Of a DNA stretch of 12,989 nt, positions 6,740-12,989 are shown in pieces (positions within the stretch are counted from its first letter, which is position 1; every line of letters begins with the position of its first letter). The notes beneath the pieces are model-generated. The model had not been told where the DNA came from. It searched no databases and saw nothing but the letters and a program-made list of their open reading frames with translations. Where the stretch lies: positions 1 to 12,989 of the forward strand of contig VBCQ01000095.1 of assembly GCA_005882155.1 (NCBI GenBank), read 5' to 3'. A program made the position numbers and the translations under genes. The DNA comes from Betaproteobacteria bacterium. Its GTDB lineage: Bacteria; Pseudomonadota; Gammaproteobacteria; Burkholderiales; Burkholderiaceae_C.

Positions 6740-6767
6740 TTGCCGCCCGCCGCGGCACGCCTAAACT
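6740..6767 (+). promoter_or_regulatory. Candidate sigma-70 promoter for the efflux operon
   Basis: TTGCCG (6740-6745) and TAAACT (6762-6767), separated by 16 nt, each match 4 of 6 consensus bases. A start near 6774 would give a leader of about 30 nt before the membrane-fusion gene. No regulator gene lies next to the operon, and no clear operator palindrome is seen in the 128-bp gap. Confidence 0.35.
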
Positions 6768-6804
6768 GCGACCGCTTCACGAGAGCGAAAAACAAGGGGA
6801 TGAC

Positions 6805-8001
6805 ATGCGCAAGTGGGTGATCGGTGGGGTGGCGCTGGTGGCGATTGTTGCCGTCGCGACCGGGGTGTGGATGAACCGTGGCATGTTCGGCGCCGAAGCC
6901 GCCGTCGACGGAAAGCCGGCGGTCAAGCTTGGCAAGGATGGCAAGCCGAGCCCCGATGTCACACTCGAATTCACCTCGCGCGAAGTCGTCCAGCCGTCGC
7001 TCGTGACGATGCCGTTCACGATCGAGTTTTCCGGCCCGCTGGTCGCACCGTCGACCGCGGTGGTGCGCAGCAAGGCCGCCGGCACGCTGCTGTCCCTGAA
7101 CGTCGGCGAAGGCAGCCGCGTCAAGGCCGGGCAGGTGCTCGGCACGGTCGAATTGGCTGAGCTGAACAGCCGCGTCGCCGAGCGCAATGCGATGCTCGAA
7201 TCGGCGAAGGCGCAGCTCGCGCAGGCCGAACGCACACATGCGTCGAACCAGCGTCTTGCCGATCAGCAGTTCATCTCGTCGCAGGCGCTCGACGCGTCGC
7301 GCTCGGCGCTCGAAACCGCGCAAGCGCAGTCGCGCGCGGCGCAGGCGCAGCTCGATGCGACGCGGGTCGGCTTGCGTGAAGCGGTGCTCGTCGCGCCGAT
7401 CGCCGGCGTGATCCAGAAGCGCCATGTCGTTCCCGGCGAGAAGCTCAGCATCGAACAGCAGGTGTTCACGATCGTCGACCTCGCCAAGCTCGAGCTCGCC
7501 GGCAGTGTCGGCACCCATGAAGTGTCTCGCCTCGCGCCGGGCATGCCGGTGCAGGTCCGCATCGAAGGCCACGATCAGGACGTGACCGGCCGGCTCGCTC
7601 GCATCGCGCCGGCGGCCGAGGCCGGCACGCGCTCGATCGGTGTGACCATCGCGCTCGAGAACCCGAAAGAGACTTTCCGCGCCGGCCAGTACGCGCTCGC
7701 GCGTGTCGTGCTGGCCGATCCGACGCAGCGTTTGTCGGTGCCGGTCTCGGCGATCGGCAGTGCCGCCGGGCAAGACAATGTGTGGCTGATCGAGCACGGC
7801 GCGCTGGTGCGCCGCGCCATCACCACCGGGCGGCGCGATGAGCGTGAGGCGCGCGTCGAAGTGCTGCAAGGCTTGTCGAGCGCCAACCAGGTTCTGGCGG
7901 CGCGCTTCGACAACTTGCGCGAAGGCGCGAAGGCGGTCGTCGTCGCGCGTACCGCGCCGGTGGCTTCGGCCTCGGCCTCGTCGGCCGTGTCGGCGAAATA
8001 G
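6805..8001 (+). CDS. RND efflux periplasmic adaptor (membrane fusion protein)
   Basis: This is a 398-residue adaptor of the AcrA/HlyD type linking an inner-membrane RND pump to an outer-membrane channel. An N-terminal hydrophobic anchor spans about residues 3-22. There is no lipobox cysteine, so anchoring is by this helix. A lipoyl-like half-motif follows at ~84-116 (SKAAGTLLSLNVGEGSRVKA). An alpha-helical hairpin rich in Ala, Gln and Glu fills ~117-190. The second lipoyl half is at 192-226 (VLVAPIAGVIQKRHVVPGE). Beta-barrel and membrane-proximal domains follow, then an Ala/Ser-rich tail. ATG 6805 is chosen for the AAGGGG 5 nt upstream and the signal-anchor start; the open frame extends far upstream but overlaps the previous gene. 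The RND gene follows 13 nt after its stop. Substrate unknown. Confidence 0.92.
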   Translation: MRKWVIGGVALVAIVAVATGVWMNRGMFGAEAAVDGKPAVKLGKDGKPSPDVTLEFTSREVVQPSLVTMPFTIEFSGPLVAPSTAVVRSKAAGTLLSLNVGEGSRVKAGQVLGTVELAELNSRVAERNAMLESAKAQLAQAERTHASNQRLADQQFISSQALDASRSALETAQAQSRAAQAQLDATRVGLREAVLVAPIAGVIQKRHVVPGEKLSIEQQVFTIVDLAKLELAGSVGTHEVSRLAPGMPVQVRIEGHDQDVTGRLARIAPAAEAGTRSIGVTIALENPKETFRAGQYALARVVLADPTQRLSVPVSAIGSAAGQDNVWLIEHGALVRRAITTGRRDEREARVEVLQGLSSANQVLAARFDNLREGAKAVVVARTAPVASASASSAVSAK

Positions 8002-8014
8002 AAAGGGGCGAGCC

Positions 8015-11000
8015 ATGTGGATCACCCGCGTTTCGATCAACAACCCGGTCTTCGCCACGATGGTGATGGTCGCGCTGTGCGTGCTCGGCTTGTTCGCCTA
8101 CAACAAGCTCGGCGTCGAGCAGATCCCCGACGTGTCGCCGCCGATCGCCTTCGTCGACGTCGCCTATCCCGGCGCGTCGCCCGAAGCGGTGGAGCGTGAA
8201 GTCACCAAGCTCGTCGAAGAGGCGCTGAACAGCATCGCCGGCGTCAAGCGCATCACCTCGCGCAGCTTCGAAGGGCGCAGCCAGAGCCAGGTCGAATTCA
8301 ATTTGAATGCCAACCTCGGCCGTGCCATGCAGGACCTGCGCGACCGCATGGGTGCGATCCAGTCGCTGTTCCCGAAGGATGCAAAAACGCCGACGATCGC
8401 GCGCTTCGACAACGACAACGCCCAGCCCGCCGTCGTGATGGCGCTGCTCAGCAAAACGCGCAGCGCGCGCGAGCTGTCGATCCTCGGCGACAAGGTCGTC
8501 AGCAAACGGCTGCAGCGCGTCGACGGCGTCGCACGCGTCGACATCAGCGGCCTGGCGACGCGCGAGGTGCGCATCGACCTCGATGCGACGCGGCTGCGCT
8601 CGTACGGCATCACGCCGGCCGAAATCAGCACCGCGCTGAATCAGGCCAACAGCGACCAGCCGGTGGGCCTGCTGACCGACTCGAACCAGGATGCGATCCT
8701 GCGCGTCGAGGGCCGCGTACGCGACCCGAAGCAGTTCACCGACATCGTCGTCGGCCGGCGCGCGGGCTTGCCGCTGACGCTCGGCGACCTCGGCACGCTG
8801 GTCGAGCGCGAGCGCGAGCCCGATTCGGTCGCGCGCATCAACGGCCAGCGCGCGGTCACGTTCAACGTCTTCAAGCAGCAAGACGCCAACATCGTCGCCA
8901 CTGGCGACGCGGTGAAGGCAGCGATGGAAGAGATGCGCAAGACGCTGCCGGGCGACGTCGAGCTGCGCCTCATCTTCGCGTCGAGCGACTTCGTCAAGGG
9001 CTCGCTGAACGGCTTGCAGCACACGCTGATCGAAGGCGCGCTGCTGACGGTGGCGATCGTCTTCCTGTTCCTGCATTCGTGGCGCAGCACGATCATCACC
9101 GGCCTCACCTTGCCGATCGCGGTGATCTCGAGCTTCATCGCCGTCTACGCCTTCGGCTTCACGCTGAACTTCATGACGATGATGGCCTTGAGCCTGTGCA
9201 TCGGCCTGTTGATCGACGACGCGATCGTCGTGCGCGAGAACATCGTGCGCCACGTTCACCTGGGCAAAGACCACCACACCGCAGCACGCGAAGGTACCGA
9301 CGAAATCGGGCTTGCGGTGATGGCGACGACCTTCGCGATCTGCGCGGTGTTCACGCCGGTCGCGTTCATGGGCGGCATCGTCGGCAAGTTCTTTTTTCCG
9401 TTCGGCATCACCGTCACAGTGGCGGTGCTGGTGAGCCTGTTCGTCAGCTTCACGCTCGACCCGATGCTGTCGTCGGTGTGGCGCGATCCGCCGGGGGCGA
9501 AAGCGCGCAATCTGCCGGTGATCCGTCAGCTGATTCGCGGCACCGATCACGCGCTCGATGTCGCGCATGTGCTGTACGAGAAACTGATCCGCTGGACCTT
9601 CGCCGGTCGCGGGCGTCGCCGCCTGGTGATCGTCGGCGTCGGCCTTGCGAGCTTCGTCGGTGCACTTGCGCTGGCGCCGCTCGTCGGCACCGAATTCATT
9701 CCCGAGACCGACCAGAGTTTCACGCAGTTGTCGCTGCGCATGGCGGTCGGCTCGAGCCTCGAGCGCAGCGATGCGAAGGTGCGGCAGGTCGAAGAGATCG
9801 TCGCGTCGTTCCCTGAAGTGAAGACCGTCTCGGCGAATGTCGGCGGGCAGGGCAACGGCTTCGCAGTCGGCCGCGGCCAGGCCACCTTGAACATCGGCCT
9901 CGTCGACCGGCGCGAACGCAAGCGCACGCAGAAGCAGGTCGAAGACGCGATCCGCGACCAGATCGCGAAGATCCCCGGCATCGAGGTCGCGGTCGGCTTC
10001 AATCGGCCGATCTACGTGGCGATTCTCGGCAACGATCCCGAAGGGCTGATCCGCATTTCGAAAGACTTCGCCGAGCAGGTGAAGAAGATTCCGGGCATCG
10101 TCGACGTCGACCTGTCGGCCAAGCCCGGGCTGCCGGCCTACGCCGTGCGACTCAAGCCCGGCGCGGTGCGCGAGCTCGGCCTCACCACGCCGCAGCTCGC
10201 GGCGTCGCTGCGCGCCTACGTCAACGGCGAAGTTGCGACCTACTGGACCACGCCCGATGGCGACCAGGTCGAGGTGCTGCTGCGCTTGCCGCAAGCGCAG
10301 CGCGAGCGCATCGAGCAGATGCGCTCGCTGCCGGTCGCGTTCGCGAAAGACGGCACGCCGATCGCGCTCGACACCGTGGCGACGATCGAGCCGGTCGTGA
10401 ACCCCGACGTGATCCGGCGCCAGAACCTGCAGCGCCGCGAAGCGATCTTCGCCGGCGTGCAGGGCCGCCCCTCCGGCGACGTCGGTGAAGACGTGCAAAA
10501 GCTCGTCAAGGAAACCAAGCTGCCGCCCGGCTACAGCTTCGACGTCGGCGGCGACACGCGCGAGCAGCAGGAGGCGCTGGGCGCGATGCTCGCTGCGATG
10601 TTGCTGGCGGTGATCTTCATCTACATCGTGCTGGCGAGCCAGTTCGGCAGCTTCCTGCAGCCTATCGCGATCATGGCGTCGCTGCCGCTGAGCCTGATCG
10701 GCGTGATGCTGGCGCTGCTGTTCTGGCGCTCGACGCTGAACATCTTCTCGATGATCGGCCTCGTGATGCTGATGGGCCTGGTGACGAAGAACGCGATCCT
10801 GCTGGTCGACTTTGCGAACCAGGCGCGCAGGGCCGGAGCGAGCGTGCCCGATGCGCTGTTGCAGGCCGGCTTGATCCGCATGCGGCCGATCCTGATGACC
10901 ACCGCGGCGATGGTGTTCGGCATGATGCCGCTGGCACTGGCGCTGAACGACGGCGGCGAGATTCAGGCACCGATGGGCCGCGCGATCATCGGCGGCGTGA

Positions 11001-11161
11001 TCACGTCGACGCTGCTGACGCTCGTCGTCGTGCCGATCGCGTACTCGTACGTCGAGCAACTCTCCGACTGGATCAAGCGCAAGCTCGGCCGCAAGCCGGT
11101 GTCGGCGAGCGGATCAGCGCCGGCGCACTTGCCGGGATTCATGCCGGCCGACAAGGAGTGA
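8015..11161 (+). CDS. RND multidrug-type efflux transporter, inner-membrane pump
   Basis: This is a 1048-residue proton-driven pump of the HAE1/AcrB type, a normal full length. The N-terminus (RVSINNPVFATMVMVAL) is the first membrane helix. Large periplasmic loops lie at about residues 35-335 and 560-855, and the remaining helices cluster at 340-555 and 857-1015. The proton-relay residues are present: Asp401 and Asp402 in GLLIDDAIVVREN, and Lys925 in GLVTKNAILLVDFANQ. The pump should therefore be active. A heavy-metal (CusA-like) pump is less likely from overall pattern, but the substrate cannot be read from sequence. ATG 8015 has AAAGGGG upstream and lies 13 nt after the adaptor gene. No outer-membrane factor gene follows, so the pump probably uses a channel encoded elsewhere. 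Its stop lies 3 nt from the convergent TldE-like gene. Confidence 0.95.
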   Translation: MWITRVSINNPVFATMVMVALCVLGLFAYNKLGVEQIPDVSPPIAFVDVAYPGASPEAVEREVTKLVEEALNSIAGVKRITSRSFEGRSQSQVEFNLNANLGRAMQDLRDRMGAIQSLFPKDAKTPTIARFDNDNAQPAVVMALLSKTRSARELSILGDKVVSKRLQRVDGVARVDISGLATREVRIDLDATRLRSYGITPAEISTALNQANSDQPVGLLTDSNQDAILRVEGRVRDPKQFTDIVVGRRAGLPLTLGDLGTLVEREREPDSVARINGQRAVTFNVFKQQDANIVATGDAVKAAMEEMRKTLPGDVELRLIFASSDFVKGSLNGLQHTLIEGALLTVAIVFLFLHSWRSTIITGLTLPIAVISSFIAVYAFGFTLNFMTMMALSLCIGLLIDDAIVVRENIVRHVHLGKDHHTAAREGTDEIGLAVMATTFAICAVFTPVAFMGGIVGKFFFPFGITVTVAVLVSLFVSFTLDPMLSSVWRDPPGAKARNLPVIRQLIRGTDHALDVAHVLYEKLIRWTFAGRGRRRLVIVGVGLASFVGALALAPLVGTEFIPETDQSFTQLSLRMAVGSSLERSDAKVRQVEEIVASFPEVKTVSANVGGQGNGFAVGRGQATLNIGLVDRRERKRTQKQVEDAIRDQIAKIPGIEVAVGFNRPIYVAILGNDPEGLIRISKDFAEQVKKIPGIVDVDLSAKPGLPAYAVRLKPGAVRELGLTTPQLAASLRAYVNGEVATYWTTPDGDQVEVLLRLPQAQRERIEQMRSLPVAFAKDGTPIALDTVATIEPVVNPDVIRRQNLQRREAIFAGVQGRPSGDVGEDVQKLVKETKLPPGYSFDVGGDTREQQEALGAMLAAMLLAVIFIYIVLASQFGSFLQPIAIMASLPLSLIGVMLALLFWRSTLNIFSMIGLVMLMGLVTKNAILLVDFANQARRAGASVPDALLQAGLIRMRPILMTTAAMVFGMMPLALALNDGGEIQAPMGRAIIGGVITSTLLTLVVVPIAYSYVEQLSDWIKRKLGRKPVSASGSAPAHLPGFMPADKE

Positions 11162-11164
11162 GCG

Positions 11165-12523
11165 TCAGAGCGTCAGGCGCCAGCCTTCGATCAACGCGCC
11201 CGGGGTCGTCACCGAACTGAGCTGTCGCTCGCGGTAGGTGCCGCTCTCGGGAATCAATTCGGCGCGGTCGGTGAGGGCCATCAAGCCCTCGCCGAACATG
11301 CGCAGGAACGAGTCGTCGAAGCGCATCACCGACAGCGGCGCCGCGAGCTGACCGTCCTCGACCCAGAAGCACGCGAAGCGCGTCATGCCGGTCATGCGAC
11401 AGGCCTGGCGGTCCGAGTAGTTGAGGTACCAGAGGTTGCTGACGTACAGGCCGCTGTCGAGCGCTGCGAGCGCGTCGGCTTCGGCGAGGCTGCCGGGCGC
11501 GAGCCACATCGCCTCGGGCGACTCTTGCGCGTTGGCGCCGTTCGCTTCGAGCTCGTACTCGCGCGCCGAACGCGGCGAATTCAAGGTGCCGCTCGCGCAA
11601 CCGGCTTCGATCAGGCTCACGATGGCGGGCTTGGACCAGCCGTCGGCGGTGAATGCCGGGGCGATGCTGCGCGACGCGTCTTCGCGCAGGCACAGGCCGG
11701 GGTGCAGCGCGGCGTCGCGGCGCTCGAGGCGGCACAGGCTCGAGGTGCCGCTGCGCCGCGCCTTCGCGCTGAAGCCGCTCCAGCTCAAGGTGCCGAGCAG
11801 CTCGCCCATCGCGGTCGGCGTGAAGTAGGCGCGGTACGCGCCGGGGTCGAGATGGCGCGGAGTCTGCGCAAGCAGCGGCAAGCGAGCCGCACCGACCGCG
11901 ACACGGCGCGCGAACCCGCTGTCGTCCCAATGCGTTCCGGCGTAGGCGCTCTTCACCGCCTTGTCGGCCGCCAACACGAGGCACCAATCGAAATGAAAAC
12001 TCTCGACGTGATGCCAATGACGCTGGCCGCGGCTGTCGGCAAACGCGCGAACGACCGGCCCGCCGGCGTAGAAGCCGACGAAGTCGAGGCCTTGCGCGGC
12101 CGCTGCGACGTCGCGCACCAGGCTGGCGGGCGACGGCAGCACGCCGGTTTGATGACGGCTGCTCGACGTGATGGCCTCGGGCAGCTGCAGGTACGGGTCA
12201 TCGGGGACGTCGGCCAATTGCGCTTGCAGCGCGCTGCGCTCGGCAAGCAAAGTCGCGAGGTCCGTGTCGAGCCGGCCGGTCAGCGACAGCGTGCTCTCGA
12301 TGCGACGCGCGCCGTGCACGACCGCCAGCGTCGCATAGCCCTGGCTGACATGCGTCGCCTGGCGCACGGCGGCGTGGTTGAAGCGGATGAAGTCCGAAGT
12401 CTCGGCCTTCAGGTACAGCGTGACGCGGTCGACGCCATCGCCCGTGACGCACAGCGGCGCGGCGAGCGCGTCGAAGAAGGAACGCTCGGTGAGGACAGAG
12501 GCGAAGTGCTCGAGGCGGTCCAT
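11165..12523 (-). CDS. TldE/PmbA-like protein of the TldD/PmbA family
   Basis: This is a 452-residue member of the family whose TldD/TldE pairs form a protease that trims small peptides (in E. coli, maturing microcin B17 and degrading CcdA). The N-terminal domain has the expected FIRFNHAAVRQATHVSQGYA segment (residues ~45-65). The middle has DFVGFYAGGPVVRAFADS followed by HVESFHFDWCLVL. The C-terminal part has NLWYLNYSDRQACRMTGMTR and FACFWVEDGQL. I find no HExxxH zinc motif, which fits the TldE (non-catalytic) role, with TldD upstream as the metal-binding partner. ATG 12523 is chosen because GGGGAG lies 8 nt upstream, inside the end of the tldD-like gene, and the start is only 2 nt after that gene's stop; a start 15 codons earlier would overlap it. 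It is more distant from E. coli PmbA than a direct orthologue, so I give no symbol. Confidence 0.85.
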   Translation of the reverse strand: MDRLEHFASVLTERSFFDALAAPLCVTGDGVDRVTLYLKAETSDFIRFNHAAVRQATHVSQGYATLAVVHGARRIESTLSLTGRLDTDLATLLAERSALQAQLADVPDDPYLQLPEAITSSSRHQTGVLPSPASLVRDVAAAAQGLDFVGFYAGGPVVRAFADSRGQRHWHHVESFHFDWCLVLAADKAVKSAYAGTHWDDSGFARRVAVGAARLPLLAQTPRHLDPGAYRAYFTPTAMGELLGTLSWSGFSAKARRSGTSSLCRLERRDAALHPGLCLREDASRSIAPAFTADGWSKPAIVSLIEAGCASGTLNSPRSAREYELEANGANAQESPEAMWLAPGSLAEADALAALDSGLYVSNLWYLNYSDRQACRMTGMTRFACFWVEDGQLAAPLSVMRFDDSFLRMFGEGLMALTDRAELIPESGTYRERQLSSVTTPGALIEGWRLTL

Positions 12524-12525
12524 GC

Positions 12526-12989
12526 TCAAGTCTCCCCGCCGAACACCGCGACGCGACTGAACTTGCACGCCGGCGCCGCATGGCCGACGCGAATCACTTG
12601 CGACGGTTCGCCTTTGCCGCAGAACGGCGTGCCTGTCACCTGGAAGGTCGACGCGTCGCCGACCATCGCGAGCGAGCGCCAGAAGGTCGCGCTGATGCCG
12701 CGGTAGTTGGGGTTGCGAACGACCTCAGCCAGTTGGCCGTCGCGGATTGCGCGGCCGTATTCGCAGCCGAACTGGAACTTGTTGCGCGAGTCGTCGATGC
12801 TCCACGAGCAGTTGGTCTGCATCAGCACGCCGCGCTCGATGCTCGCGACCATTTGCGCGAGCGACGAGTCTCCGGCTTCGACGTTGAGGTTGCTCATGCG
12901 ATCGATCGGCGCGCGATTCCAGCTGCTGGCGCGCGCCGTCGCCACGCCGTCGATGTCGCCGCGCAGCGCGCGGGCGCGCGCGAGCGACA
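12526..12989 (-). CDS. TldD-like metalloprotease, C-terminal part only
   Basis: The reading frame enters from the right edge, so the start and the zinc-binding region lie outside the window. About 154 C-terminal residues are visible. They include RASSWNRAPIDRMSNLNVEA, NCSWSIDDSRNKFQFGCEYG, a stretch with YRGISATFW, and the end motif GTPFCGKGEPSQ. I recognise these from the TldD side of the TldD/PmbA family; the CGKGEP ending is typical of the non-enterobacterial TldD branch. It is followed directly by the TldE-like gene. The two are surely co-transcribed and likely form a heterodimer or larger complex, as known for TldD/TldE. Confidence 0.85.
   Translation of the reverse strand, partial: SLARARALRGDIDGVATARASSWNRAPIDRMSNLNVEAGDSSLAQMVASIERGVLMQTNCSWSIDDSRNKFQFGCEYGRAIRDGQLAEVVRNPNYRGISATFWRSLAMVGDASTFQVTGTPFCGKGEPSQVIRVGHAAPACKFSRVAVFGGET

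Noticed and set aside
5656..6804. Upstream extension of the adaptor frame to 781 codons
   Set aside because: The extension lies over the aldo/keto reductase in another frame and is Arg-rich nonsense. The signal-anchor and ribosome binding site at 6794-6807 give the true start.
7820..11059. Open frame of 1079 codons on the minus strand opposite the RND pump
   Set aside because: It mirrors the real RND gene. High GC third positions remove stops on the opposite strand. The translation is a run of Arg, His, Asp and Ala with no known domain.
12524..12568. Earlier start at 12568 for the TldE-like gene
   Set aside because: It would overlap the tldD-like coding region by over 40 nt and leave the good GGGGAG ribosome binding site inside the gene.

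Overview
The window looks like chromosomal DNA from a GC-rich betaproteobacterium, most likely a Burkholderiales member of the Rubrivivax/Leptothrix/Methylibium type. This is inferred from very high GC at third codon positions, the style of the chorismate synthase, the MetY - hydrolase gene pair, and the intergenic repeats of the CCCGTTCG...TCGAAGGG type. No phage, plasmid, CRISPR or transposase genes are visible, and most of the window is ordinary housekeeping and efflux content.

Layout. (1) Positions 1-3783, minus strand, read right to left, hold one tightly packed five-gene run. In order these are an O-acetylhomoserine sulfhydrylase (metY), an alpha/beta hydrolase that overlaps it by 1 nt, a small Mpo1-like (DUF962) membrane protein, the molybdenum subunit of sulfite dehydrogenase (sorA), and the start of its cytochrome c subunit (sorB, cut by the window edge). 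sorA appears broken: about 15 codons of the C-terminal dimerisation domain are missing and the reading frame shifts near 361-385. (2) A 77-bp divergent intergenic region (3784-3860) separates this run from a plus-strand two-CBS-domain protein. (3) A 214-bp gap (4332-4545) carries four copies of an interspersed palindromic repeat with compensatory base changes in its stem. (4) From 4546 the plus strand carries aroC (chorismate synthase) and a YajO-like aldo/keto reductase, closely spaced. (5) From 6805 the plus strand carries a membrane-fusion protein and an RND inner-membrane pump, with no outer-membrane channel gene in view. (6) From the right edge, on the minus strand, comes the 3' end of a TldD-like metalloprotease gene followed 2 nt later by a TldE/PmbA-like partner. 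Its stop codon lies 3 nt from the stop of the RND gene.

How the genes work together. The left run mixes sulfide assimilation (MetY) with sulfite oxidation (SorAB), so it may be a loose sulfur-metabolism cluster. The MFP and RND genes form two of the three parts of an efflux pump. The two Tld genes form the usual TldD/TldE pair. I found no convincing undescribed system. The observations most worth checking are the damaged sorA and the repeat cluster upstream of aroC.
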